Shown: one piece after another, positions 7,631 to 15,209 of the stretch
Numbering within the stretch: position 1 is the first letter of the stretch
Layout: each line of letters starts with the position of its first letter
Source of the DNA: Rhodobiaceae bacterium
GTDB lineage: Bacteria; Pseudomonadota; Alphaproteobacteria; Parvibaculales; Parvibaculaceae
Length of the DNA: 57,005 nt
Assembly: GCA_002715765.1 (NCBI GenBank)
Contig: PAZY01000034.1
Location: 100,479 to 157,483, forward strand
Direction of reading: 5' to 3'
Made by a program: the position numbers and the translations under genes
The notes under the pieces: generated by a model
Told to the model about the DNA's origin: nothing
Database searches by the model: none
The model's input: only the letters and a program-made list of their open reading frames with translations

Positions 7631-8464
7631 TTAGCCCACCTTCTCAACCGGAGGATCTGTCGCCAATACCCACCGAGACAAAGTCCCGCTGATATGTGTT
7701 TCGGGTACCAAAAACGCTATGGGGAACATCATTTTTGCACTGTCGAACTTCGCAACTACGGTCTGAATGAAATTGTTGACCCAGTACCCCTCCACTAGCG
7801 ACATTTCCCAATTGTTATTGTCGGCAAGGTATGTGCGCACCAACCATTTCGTCAGACCCTCTATATTCTGCTCGGCGCGCTGCCGAGTATCGGATCCAGC
7901 CTCCAGCAAGGCAGTAGCTTTCCAGACACACGTAAGAAATCGTGCGATATGTGGGCCATCATAGACCATTACTGAATTTGGAACGTCTAGGGAACCGTGG
8001 CGGCTACCAGCGCGCAAAACACCGTAAGCTTGAACTATCCAACTTGCGAATTCATCACCGCCCATGGCAATCAAACCGGCTGAGCGGGGATAGACAGGGA
8101 GCCCATTTAGGATGGTGTCCAGATCGGCTGAACTGATCGAGCGTCTGGTAGATATTACTCCTGAGTTCTCGCTCTTGTTTGCGAACAGCATCTCAACGAC
8201 CCAAAGGAGCTCGGTGACTAAGCTCGTCATTAGAGCTTGCCTTTCACGGTTGAATTTCCCCTCCTCAATCATTTGAATCTGACTTCCGGTGAGATGGCTT
8301 GCTGCGACGGCAGCGAGACCGGCAATCAAGGCCGCAAGAAGTGTTGCAAGCACTTGGGCAAATATTTCGGTAGTGAGAAATAGATAAGCGCAGTAGGCTC
8401 CCACCAAAGCAGTTGGCATCACCAACGCCGCGCCCATGATCCATGGTGACCGTTTCCAAGCCAT
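7631..8464 (-). CDS. Hypothetical membrane protein with cytoplasmic domain
   Basis: About 277 residues. Two hydrophobic segments lie close together at the N-terminus (MGAALVMPTALVGAYCAYLF and IFAQVLATLLAALIAGLAAVA), followed by about 200 soluble, mostly helical residues with no known motif. The start at 8464 is preferred over an upstream ATG at 8503 because GGAAGGA stands 7-8 bp before it. It stands alone between the ncg operon upstream region and the island boundary and has no co-directional partner. The layout (paired N-terminal helices plus soluble tail) resembles many uncharacterised bacterial membrane proteins. I do not recognise a family. Confidence 0.65.
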   Translation of the reverse strand: MAWKRSPWIMGAALVMPTALVGAYCAYLFLTTEIFAQVLATLLAALIAGLAAVAASHLTGSQIQMIEEGKFNRERQALMTSLVTELLWVVEMLFANKSENSGVISTRRSISSADLDTILNGLPVYPRSAGLIAMGGDEFASWIVQAYGVLRAGSRHGSLDVPNSVMVYDGPHIARFLTCVWKATALLEAGSDTRQRAEQNIEGLTKWLVRTYLADNNNWEMSLVEGYWVNNFIQTVVAKFDSAKMMFPIAFLVPETHISGTLSRWVLATDPPVEKVG

Positions 8465-8552
8465 TGCATATTCCTTCCGTCTTTCGGTTAGCCAGCTTAG
8501 CATTCGCGCGGGTTTCTCCTTGAGTCTCCGGCACGATCATCGCACGATCCAG

Positions 8553-8852
8553 CTAGGATAGGTCAATCAGAGCGTTGGATATCTCGGGCGGTTTTTGTGA
8601 CGCCTCGCCGGAATTCCAGTCAGCTTGAATTCTGGTTTCTTTGGTGCAACGGCCAGGACACGTGCGGGACAGCCCCTCGATCTGCCTGCTAGGTCCGAAG
8701 TGATTGATGAGCCTGTCGAGGTCGAGTGTGTCAGACGGGCAGCGCGGTCGCGGCCCAAAGCACTCGAACCACGGACCAAGTCCATCAGCTTTCAAATCGC
8801 CAAGCGTGTCGATCTTCACTGTTGAAGGGTGCAGTTTTGGAAAGGATGACAT
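8553..8852 (-). CDS. Small cysteine-containing protein, zinc-ribbon-like
   Basis: 99 residues. The core TLGDLKADGLGPWFECF ... CP ... LDLDRLINHFGP ... CPGRC ... RIQADW resembles a common family of small alphaproteobacterial proteins that have two cysteine pairs around an LxxLxxRFG-like helix. Here the first pair is spaced C-x6-C instead of the usual tight C-x2-C, so the metal site may be altered. Function unknown. It is the last gene before the island's left attachment site. The conserved core supports translation; the first 15 and last 20 residues are less certain. Confidence 0.5.
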   Translation of the reverse strand: MSSFPKLHPSTVKIDTLGDLKADGLGPWFECFGPRPRCPSDTLDLDRLINHFGPSRQIEGLSRTCPGRCTKETRIQADWNSGEASQKPPEISNALIDLS

Positions 8853-9089
8853 GTGGCCTCAACGGGGGGTTGAAGACCTATTTAGGGAATCGTGTTTGCT
8901 GCAAGTTCAAGTGTCAAACACTGCAAAATCAAGTGGCGCGCTACAGAGGCAGCCGACGAAAGGCGCGGTCGTCTGGCCTCTCTTTATCGATAGTTGCACT
9001 ACAAGCAATCCAGAATTAGCCACGAAGTCTTTATGAAACAAAGACCAGGCTATCGGGCCGCCAATTCCATGAGTGCGTTCGGAGAGGAT

Positions 9090-9106
9090 TGGTGGAGCCA
9101 GGCGGA
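9090..9106 (+). repeat. Left attachment site core (attL), identical to tRNA-Ala 3' end
   Basis: TGGTGGAGCCAGGCGGA is identical over 17 bp to 55135-55151, the 3' end and T-arm of the tRNA-Ala gene, in the same orientation. AGAGGA precedes both copies with one extra T here. The first bases also pair with downstream GCTCCACC (9108-9115), so attL forms a hairpin. Together with the integrase next to the tRNA this marks the two ends of an integrated element. Confidence 0.85.
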
Positions 9107-9169
9107 CGCTCCACCCGAGCCATTTCTTCCAATATATTCAATGACTTATAGGCATCATGGGCGATGAAT

Positions 9170-9190
9170 GTGTACCACGATTGTGTCCCA
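9170..9190 (+). promoter_or_regulatory. Integrase arm-type sites, left end
   Basis: GTGTACCAC at 9170 and GTGTCCCA at 9183 form a pair with 13-bp periodicity, 63 bp inside the island from the attL core. The same pair in the same orientation and spacing stands 64 bp inside the right core (55050-55070). Symmetric placement is expected for arm-binding sites of a tyrosine integrase. Confidence 0.7.
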
Positions 9191-9555
9191 ATTAGAAGCG
9201 GATTGACCCCTGCTCTACAGTTGCACTCTGATCGCCTACTTCATTGGCAATGCGGGCCTTGTCCAATCCACACCAGGAGATATAGCAATCGCCCCGTTCA
9301 TGCTTGCCCGCGTGTTCAAGCAAGCTTTGAATTTGTCAGCCAGCTAAGCGCTAACGACTGCTGGACAGATGCCGGGAACACCTAAAGTAGGCGACAATAG
9401 AAAGCCCGACGGTTTCCGATTGGTTGCCGAGGTTTGCCCCTGGTGCAGATTTGCCAAGCAGTTGAACGTTAAACAAAGGTGTTGCACATTGATGTCGGAA
9501 CGGTTAGCAAAAAGCTTTCGACGAGCTGAGACGTCTTGCTGGTAAAGTAGGGAAT

Positions 9556-10296
9556 GTGACCGGACAACGCGTCGGTGGGTATGAGCGCGCGATGGACTGG
9601 AAAGGTCAATTCTGCATCGGTGAAACGTGGCTTGTGTATCGCGGTCGCGCCGCAGACAATCGGCCACATGCCCATGCAACGCTTCAGCTGACCGTCTCCC
9701 TTGGTTCGGAGATTTCAATCAGCGATGACCAAGATCGTTTGATACCTGGATCGGCGCTTTGTGTGAAAGCGGGAAAGCACCATAGACTTCATCCATCAGA
9801 CAATGTCGTGCTTGTGCTGATTGAGCCCCAATCGCAGCTGGCACACTACGTTCAAAGCTTTGCAGGGGACGCTGACATTTCGAGGGTGGATCCCAATCTC
9901 ATCGCACAAGTCAACTGGGATGGTGAACTTGAGACGCTATTTGATTGCTTGGAATTGGATTCCGGTGAGGTCGAATCCCAGATGGATACGCGTCTGATGG
10001 AGGCGCTCAAGTTCTTACGGACGGCGCGGCTAAAAGGTGCGATATCCAGAGCAGCGAAATCCTGCGGTCTATCGGAACCGAGGTTACGAGCAATTGCCCA
10101 AGAGCAGCTTGGTGTGCCTTTGTCCAAGTGGCTGATATGGCAAGCCACCCGGCGGTCAGCTCAGGCGATGGCGCAAGGCGCATCACTGGCCGATGCTGCT
10201 TATGCGGGCGGATTTGCCGACCAAGCGCACCTTACCCGAACCATGGGGAAAATTATGGGGGTCACGCCCCTTCAGGCATTGAACGCGGGTCAATAA
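9556..10296 (+). CDS. AraC-family transcriptional regulator
   Basis: 246 residues. An N-terminal cupin-like sensing region (RPHAHATLQLTVSLG, GSALCVKAGKHHRL) is followed by an AraC DNA-binding domain from about 155, with IWQATRRSAQAMAQGASLADAAYAGGFADQAHLTRTMGKIMGVTP covering both helix-turn-helix units. The frame opens with GTG at 9556; an ATG at 9592 is an alternative start. It is the first gene inside the island and precedes two plus-strand genes. What it senses is unknown; a metal or stress signal would fit the neighbourhood. Confidence 0.88.
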   Translation: MTGQRVGGYERAMDWKGQFCIGETWLVYRGRAADNRPHAHATLQLTVSLGSEISISDDQDRLIPGSALCVKAGKHHRLHPSDNVVLVLIEPQSQLAHYVQSFAGDADISRVDPNLIAQVNWDGELETLFDCLELDSGEVESQMDTRLMEALKFLRTARLKGAISRAAKSCGLSEPRLRAIAQEQLGVPLSKWLIWQATRRSAQAMAQGASLADAAYAGGFADQAHLTRTMGKIMGVTPLQALNAGQ

Positions 10297-10378
10297 AAAC
10301 ACTTCAGAAACAAGCGTTTCGTTCAATACGCATAAGAGCAGTGCCGACTATCTTCCCCCTAATTTGGGAGATGTAGAC

Positions 10379-11131
10379 ATGACGAAGCCTATAATCTTGG
10401 CCGATTTTGACGGTGACTTGGTTCGAAGCACAGCCAGTCGAATTGTCGGTGATGCTGACAACGAAAAAGAAAAATTCGACCGGCTGCTCAGCTATGTCAG
10501 AGACGACATCAAGTTTGGGTTCCCAACACGTGGCGACCTTACGAAGGCATCTGAGACAATCAGATTGGGTTTAGGGCAGTGTAACACGAAAGCGACGTTG
10601 CTCCTCGCCCTGTGCAAGGCCACCGGCATCCCAGCGCGTATACACTTTTCGCTCATTTCCAAAGAGATACAAAGAGGCTTTTTTACCGGCTTGGCCTATC
10701 GACTGATGCCCCGCGAGATTTCTCATTCTTGGCTTGAAATAAAAATCGACGGCGAATGGAAACGAACGGATGGCTTTATAAACGACGCCCAACTGCAAAT
10801 TTCGTCTGAGCGCGAGTTGCAGCAGCGAGGCTGGACAACAGGATTCTCTCTCGCGTTGGCCTCACCTGGTCAGGATTGCGGGACATGTTCCACCTTTGGG
10901 ACGTTTCAGCAGATGGCCGCCGTCACGGATGATCATGGCGTTTACGACGAGCCCGCCGATTATTTTCAGACAGCGCTTTACGAAAATCGACCCGGCCCGA
11001 TCAAACTCCTGCTTTATCGGATCTGTGTCGCAGCTATCAATCGCCGTGTGGAAGCCATGCGCGCAAGGACAGATACACCTCTGCGCAGTCGGGACGCTCA
11101 AAGCGGTACAAGCGTATCGTTCAATACTTAG
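10379..11131 (+). CDS. Transglutaminase-like (papain-fold) protein
   Basis: About 250 residues. The transglutaminase-core triad is visible: Cys in GLGQCNTKATLL, His in ISHSWLEIKIDGEW and Asp in KRTDGFIND. It lacks a signal peptide and so probably acts in the cytoplasm as a protease or amidase. GGGAG stands 8 bp before the ATG at 10379, which I prefer to the upstream ATG at 10364. A CGTC cysteine pair near residue 165 (QDCGTCSTFG) and a positively charged tail follow the core. It lies between araC and a DUF3703 gene, all co-directional. Its link to metal resistance is unproven. Confidence 0.8.
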   Translation: MTKPIILADFDGDLVRSTASRIVGDADNEKEKFDRLLSYVRDDIKFGFPTRGDLTKASETIRLGLGQCNTKATLLLALCKATGIPARIHFSLISKEIQRGFFTGLAYRLMPREISHSWLEIKIDGEWKRTDGFINDAQLQISSERELQQRGWTTGFSLALASPGQDCGTCSTFGTFQQMAAVTDDHGVYDEPADYFQTALYENRPGPIKLLLYRICVAAINRRVEAMRARTDTPLRSRDAQSGTSVSFNT

Positions 11132-11183
11132 CGATACGGATGACGGAAAAGGACCTTCGAGAACTCTAATCGAAGGTTGAACT

Positions 11184-11606
11184 ATGAAAACCGATGTCCA
11201 GACAGCATTCAGCCAAGAGATGTCTTTGGCAAAAGACGCTTACAGTCGTGATCAGTTGGATGAGGCGTTCCATCTATTGGAGCGAGCGCACATACTAGGT
11301 CAGCGCTATATCACAACGCATTTCACCTCGCATTGGTGGATGTTGAAAATTGGTATCCGGAAAACGGATTGGCGTGAAATCAGAGGTCAAGTTCTGAGGA
11401 TTATTGCGGTCATACCCGGTTACCTTTTCGGCTGGGTGCCCAAAGGGAACACCGGCGGCGCGGGCGTCTCGGCGCTCAAACCGATGCCCATTCCAGATGA
11501 TCTCGCAGCGCTATTGAAGGGCTATAATGTTTGGACCGACGTGACCTTACGCGTTCCGATATGGGCTGCAATTTCGGTCTTTATTTGGTTCGGTATGTTT
11601 GCTTGA
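11184..11606 (+). CDS. DUF3703 family protein
   Basis: 140 residues. The N-terminal half resembles DUF3703: AFHLLERAHILGQRYITTHFTSHWWMLKIGIRKTDWREIRGQ, a short helical domain with conserved His residues. A C-terminal extension includes a terminal hydrophobic helix (RVPIWAAISVFIWFGMFA), suggesting membrane anchoring. In my experience DUF3703 genes lie beside CDF and MerR genes in heavy-metal islands, as here (CDF at 12006, MerR at 12738). It follows the transglutaminase-like gene by 52 bp and is probably co-transcribed. Function unknown. Confidence 0.8.
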   Translation: MKTDVQTAFSQEMSLAKDAYSRDQLDEAFHLLERAHILGQRYITTHFTSHWWMLKIGIRKTDWREIRGQVLRIIAVIPGYLFGWVPKGNTGGAGVSALKPMPIPDDLAALLKGYNVWTDVTLRVPIWAAISVFIWFGMFA

Positions 11607-12005
11607 TCAAACCAAATTAGATCGGGCGAAACACGGGATATTGTTTCGGCTTCTGCCGGAACTAATAGCTCTACCATCGGCTGTGGAGATCAAGAATATA
11701 TCGTTTAAGACCGCGAAGCCGGAAGGGTTTTCGCAGTCGGTGGAGACCGTCGATCCTTCCGCTCTGGAGGACCTAGCCACAGCAAGATTAGGTCGTTGCT
11801 GAAGGCGTCTCCATTTCCGGGGCCAAGCCAACCCGTCCTGCCGTTTTCCCGTCGGATCAGCCGCGTTGGCATTGTCTGCAACCGAATACGCTCCTTCGGC
11901 GGCAAGCGACCGGTTGATTACTCAGGCTGCCGCAACGCTCGTTAATGCTGTATTAAAAAGCGACGCCGATCCATTGGCTAACCACCTCTTTGCCATCTAC
12001 TCTCC
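11607..12005. other. Gene-free stretch, possibly gene debris
   Basis: About 400 bp between convergent genes. No gene is supported. The last 150 bp before 12009 keep an open plus-strand frame ending in ADPLANHLFAIYSP-stop with normal amino-acid composition but no start, which could be the tail of a lost gene. No repeat ends or transposase motif seen. Confidence 0.4.
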
Positions 12006-12650
12006 CTAACGAACATCAACAACCTCTTGATCGTTTTGTGAAATTCGCAACTCACCTAGTGCTTGGCTTATGATTTGGATCGACGACCATAGAAATAGGC
12101 TCGCCATTACACCCGCAACGATCAAGTCCGGCCACGCACTGCTCGTCGCCCATACGCCGCTTGCAGCAAATATGACTGCTAGGTTGCCAATCGCATCATT
12201 GCGGCTGCACAACCAAACAGACCTGACATTCGCGTCCCCGTCGCGATGCCGAAGCAAAAGCAAAACGCTGACCATATTGGCAGTTAGAGCCAAAAGCCCA
12301 ATAGACCCCATAACCTCCGCCTGCGGAACGTCAAGCACAAGTGCATAGTAGATCGTAGAACCAAGAACCCAGATTCCCATCAGACCGAGACTCGCCCCTT
12401 TAACGAGTGCTGCGCGAGCTCGCCACACCAACGGCATTCCAAGCACCATCAGCGTAATCGTGTAGGTCGCGGTATCGCCCAAGAAGTCCAGTGCATCAGC
12501 CTTCAACGCTTGGGAACTGGCAAACATGCCTGCCGTCATTTCGACCAAAAACATGATGCCATTGATGGCGATGACCACCCAGAGTATGCGCTTGTAAGCA
12601 GCCGTCATGCCATCAAATTTCACATTGTCTTCACAACTGCAGCCAGCCAT
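12006..12650 (-). CDS. Cation diffusion facilitator (CzcD/ZitB-type) metal exporter
   Basis: 214 residues with a short Cys-containing N-terminus (MAGCSCED) and six hydrophobic segments. CDF metal-site motifs are present: ADALDFLGDTATY in helix 2 and RNDAIGNLAVIFAA in helix 5. It ends soon after helix 6, so it lacks the usual cytoplasmic domain and is short for the family. It probably exports Zn, Cd or Co from cytoplasm to periplasm by proton antiport. It is divergent from the merR gene at 12738 with a MerR-type operator between them, so it is the regulator's likely target. Confidence 0.88.
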   Translation of the reverse strand: MAGCSCEDNVKFDGMTAAYKRILWVVIAINGIMFLVEMTAGMFASSQALKADALDFLGDTATYTITLMVLGMPLVWRARAALVKGASLGLMGIWVLGSTIYYALVLDVPQAEVMGSIGLLALTANMVSVLLLLRHRDGDANVRSVWLCSRNDAIGNLAVIFAASGVWATSSAWPDLIVAGVMASLFLWSSIQIISQALGELRISQNDQEVVDVR

Positions 12651-12678
12651 GGGGGCTCCTCAATCTTCCAAATTTCTT

Positions 12679-12715
12679 TTGTCTAAGCTCAACCTATTAC
12701 CTATAGTAACTATAG
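12679..12715. promoter_or_regulatory. MerR-type promoter/operator between CDF and merR genes
   Basis: CTATAG-TAA-CTATAG at 12701-12715 is the dyad. On the plus strand TTGTCT (12679-12684) and TATAGT (12702-12707) are 17 bp apart and would drive merR, with the dyad covering the -10. On the minus strand TTGTAT and TAGGTT are 19 bp apart, the long spacing characteristic of MerR-activated promoters, reading toward the CDF gene. Confidence 0.7.
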
Positions 12716-12737
12716 ATACAAGCACAAAGAGGTCGGC

Positions 12738-13151
12738 ATGTCAGAATTCACAATTGGTCAGTTGGCAAAAGAGACCGGCTGCAAAGTGCCGACAATTCGC
12801 TACTTTGAGAAGATTGGTATGCTTCCCGAACCGGCACGATCGGCTGGTAACACGCGGATCTACACTGCAGCCGCAATGGCTCGCCTTACATTCATCTGTC
12901 ATTGCAGAGAACTCGGCTTCCCACAAAAAGCCATCCGTGAACTACTTGGGCTTGTCGATCATCCAGATCAATCTTGCGAAACAGTCACCAAAATCGCGGC
13001 GACACAATTGGACCACGTTAATCAACGTATAAGCCATCTAGCAGCGTTGAAAGTTGAGCTGGAACGTATGATTAGCAGTTGCAACGGCGGCCGTGTTGCT
13101 CAATGCCGAATTGTTGAATCTTTGGCTGACGGCACCCACGCAACAAGTTAA
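12738..13151 (+). CDS. MerR-family divalent-metal regulator (PbrR/CadR-like)
   Basis: 137 residues. The N-terminal winged HTH is MSEFTIGQLAKETGCKVPTIRYFEKIGMLP-like, followed by the dimerisation helix and a metal-binding loop. Cysteines at 80, 115 and 123 (DQSCETV, SSCNGGRVAQC) match the three-cysteine pattern of CadR/PbrR/ZntR sensors. CueR has Ser instead of the first Cys, so a divalent ion such as Cd, Pb or Zn is expected. It is divergent from the CDF exporter with an operator between. Its 3' end is adjacent to lspA, giving a pairing reminiscent of the pbr lead-resistance operon. Confidence 0.88.
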   Translation: MSEFTIGQLAKETGCKVPTIRYFEKIGMLPEPARSAGNTRIYTAAAMARLTFICHCRELGFPQKAIRELLGLVDHPDQSCETVTKIAATQLDHVNQRISHLAALKVELERMISSCNGGRVAQCRIVESLADGTHATS

Positions 13152-13239
13152 AGAAGAGTTTGCGGCACAGACAATGGAAGGTTGCTTTCATGCGTCTCGA
13201 AACCCACGACCTCCCCTACCGGCAAGAGGAACGAAAGCA

Positions 13240-13704
13240 GTGTTTACAAGACTAGGATTGCAGATTGCCTTGATTGTCTTTATTGCCGATCTCGCAACAA
13301 AATGGCTTGCGATCAACTTGTTATCGGAACCACCAAGAGTGCTTGAAGCACTTCCATTCTTCAATCTGGTTCTAGGCTTTAACCGAGGAATTAGCTTCGG
13401 TCTATTGAATTCCGCGAGCCCTGCAACGCCCTATCTTTTGTCATTGTTCGCGCTTGTCGTCATAGGTTTTTTAGTGGTTTGGTTACGGCGAGCCGACCAT
13501 ACATTCGAAGCAGTCGGCCTCGGAGCGATCATCGGAGGGGCAAGCGCGAATGTTGCCGACCGTCTCGCCGACGGCGCCGTGACGGACTTTCTCGACGTTC
13601 ACATTTCTTCGTATCATTGGCCGACTTTCAACCTTGCCGACACCGCGATAGTCTGCGGTGTCATCCTTTTCATCATCTACACCCGCCGCGACAGAGCACT
13701 TTGA
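13240..13704 (+). CDS. lspA: Lipoprotein signal peptidase (LspA/PbrC-like)
   Basis: About 154 residues with four membrane segments. Signal peptidase II boxes are present: ADLATKWLA, FNRGISFGLL, ASANVADRLADGAVTDFLD and NLADTAIV, the last two supplying the two catalytic aspartates. The open frame extends back to 13093 inside merR, but I chose GTG at 13240 because an AGAGGAA Shine-Dalgarno lies 8 bp upstream and the N-terminus then has normal LspA length. It cleaves lipoprotein signal peptides in the inner membrane. In lead islands the pbrC gene is an LspA, so this is likely an accessory metal-resistance copy and not the housekeeping one. Confidence 0.88.
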   Translation: MFTRLGLQIALIVFIADLATKWLAINLLSEPPRVLEALPFFNLVLGFNRGISFGLLNSASPATPYLLSLFALVVIGFLVVWLRRADHTFEAVGLGAIIGGASANVADRLADGAVTDFLDVHISSYHWPTFNLADTAIVCGVILFIIYTRRDRAL

Positions 13705-13786
13705 TTTCACCTTTTACAAGTAAAGTTACGGTGCTCAATGGTGTCGATCCAGCTGCATTCAGAGACCCAAGGCGTCCCATGCAGAT

Positions 13787-13808
13787 TGCGGGATGAGAGC
13801 ATCCCGCA
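13787..13808. terminator. Hairpin between convergent lspA and TPR genes
   Basis: TGCGGGATG, loop AGAG, CATCCCGCA: a perfect 9-bp stem, 13 bp past the TPR stop codon and 83 bp past lspA. No T-run on either side. Possible bidirectional transcription end. Confidence 0.45.
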
Positions 13809-13820
13809 GTCCGGCCTCAT

Positions 13821-15209
13821 CTAATCAACCTCTCCCATCGAAGCCAGGATTTCCGAAAGAAGCCTGGCGCTCGATTGATCAGCACCATCAAGCTCAACAG
13901 CCTTCCGGGCGTATGGAAGCGCTTCTGCAGCGTGGCCACCCGAGAACAGACTTTCCGCAATTCTACGGTGGTAGGTTGCATTTGAGGGTTGCAACTTCAC
14001 CACCTGCTCAAAATCCGCCTTCGCAGAAGCCGGGCTTCCCAACTGGAGCATAGCCATTCCGCGCGCCATGAAGGCCTCGACGAACCCTGGATCAAGGCCA
14101 ATCGCTTGATCGTAGTCTGCGATCGCGAGGGTAACTTGGCCATCCTGAAGGTATGCATTCCCGCGATTGTTGTAAGCAACGATATAAGAGGAGTCTAGGT
14201 TGATCGCCTGAGAATAGTCGGCGATTGCCAACTGCAACTTTCCCTGCTCTCGATACGCCCGTCCCCTATTGTTGAACGCGAATGCAAAGGTCGAACTGAG
14301 CTCGATTGCACGAGAAAAATCTGAGACGGCTAACGCTAATTCTCCAAGTTCCCGGTAGAGATTCCCGCGATTATTCAGTGCGGACACCGAGTTGGGATTA
14401 ATTCTAAGGGCTTCACTGTAATCCGATATTGCGTTCTCCCGTCGACCCAACTCTCGCTGAGCGTTGCCCCTATTCAAATAGGGAAGCTGGTAGTTTGGTT
14501 GCACCTCAATCGCTTTCGTATAATCCAGAATTGCGAGATCAAACTCACCTTGTTCCTGATAAGCATTGCCTCGGCCATTAAAGGCGAAAGCATATTTTGG
14601 GTTGAGGCGGATGGCCTCAGAATAGTCGGCAATAGCACCTTCGTACTGACCGAGTTCTCGTTTGACGTTTCCTCGTCCATTGTATGAAAACACAGAACCG
14701 GGGTCTAACCGGATAGCCTCATCATAGTCCGAGATGGCAAGCTCCGGCTTATTGATTTCGCGATACAGCGAACCTCGACTTATGTATCCATTGGAAAGAT
14801 AAGGTTCGATCCGGATAGCGTCACTATAGTCGGACAAGGCCATGTCCAGCTGACCTAGTTGCCGATAAGCATTACCCCGAGCGAGATAGAGCACACCTGC
14901 GTTATGCCCAATTTGGATGGCGGAGGTAAATGCCTCTACAGCCTCTTTGAACCTTCCTTGCTTCAAGTGGGCTTTTCCCTTCTCCCAGTGCCCAAACTGT
15001 TCAATCAATTCGCGTTCTGAAGGTTGTTCTGGGTTACCACACCCGACGCTGGATTCAACTCCGCACGACCTCGTGGCACCGCCAATATCAGAAGACTCCC
15101 GAGCTTGTGCTGTGGCTACCAGCGCTAAGACAGCAAAAGCCGATGCCCAACCGAACACGATGCATACATTTGAGCCAAGCCGCCCACCATGGTCCACAGA
15201 TCTCATCAT
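13821..15209 (-). CDS. Exported tetratricopeptide-repeat protein
   Basis: 462 residues. A hydrophobic N-terminal segment (VCIVFGWASAFAVLALVATAQA) is a signal peptide or anchor. From about residue 75 there are about ten to eleven consecutive 34-residue TPR units with the pattern RGNAYRELGQ...AISDYSEAIRLNP. Many repeats are nearly identical, including AISDYSEA, which points to recent internal duplication. The start overlaps the end of czcA by 4 bp, so it belongs to the czcCBA transcription unit. TPR arrays bind proteins. A scaffold for the efflux complex in the periplasm is a reasonable guess, but it is not a standard Czc component. Confidence 0.88.
   Translation of the reverse strand: MMRSVDHGGRLGSNVCIVFGWASAFAVLALVATAQARESSDIGGATRSCGVESSVGCGNPEQPSERELIEQFGHWEKGKAHLKQGRFKEAVEAFTSAIQIGHNAGVLYLARGNAYRQLGQLDMALSDYSDAIRIEPYLSNGYISRGSLYREINKPELAISDYDEAIRLDPGSVFSYNGRGNVKRELGQYEGAIADYSEAIRLNPKYAFAFNGRGNAYQEQGEFDLAILDYTKAIEVQPNYQLPYLNRGNAQRELGRRENAISDYSEALRINPNSVSALNNRGNLYRELGELALAVSDFSRAIELSSTFAFAFNNRGRAYREQGKLQLAIADYSQAINLDSSYIVAYNNRGNAYLQDGQVTLAIADYDQAIGLDPGFVEAFMARGMAMLQLGSPASAKADFEQVVKLQPSNATYHRRIAESLFSGGHAAEALPYARKAVELDGADQSSARLLSEILASMGEVD

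Larger units (their letters stand above)
8853..9555. other. Gene-free stretch containing the left island junction
   Basis: Apart from the attachment-site repeat at 9089-9192 no gene is supported. Short frames at 9164-9385 (plus) and 9344-9718 (minus) have no recognisable motif, and the latter is antisense to the araC start. The 360 bp between the repeat and the araC gene show nothing further. Confidence 0.5.

Noticed and set aside
9344-9718. Minus-strand open frame of 124 codons before and over the araC start
   Set aside because: Antisense to the araC N-terminus with low-complexity, non-protein-like composition.
11607-12005. Short frames at 11599-11802 (plus) and 11705-11905 (minus) as genes
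   Set aside because: No ribosome sites, no family resemblance, and mutually overlapping.
13093-13239. lspA start at 13093
   Set aside because: It overlaps merR in another frame, adds non-membrane sequence and lacks a ribosome site, whereas GTG 13240 has AGAGGAA upstream.
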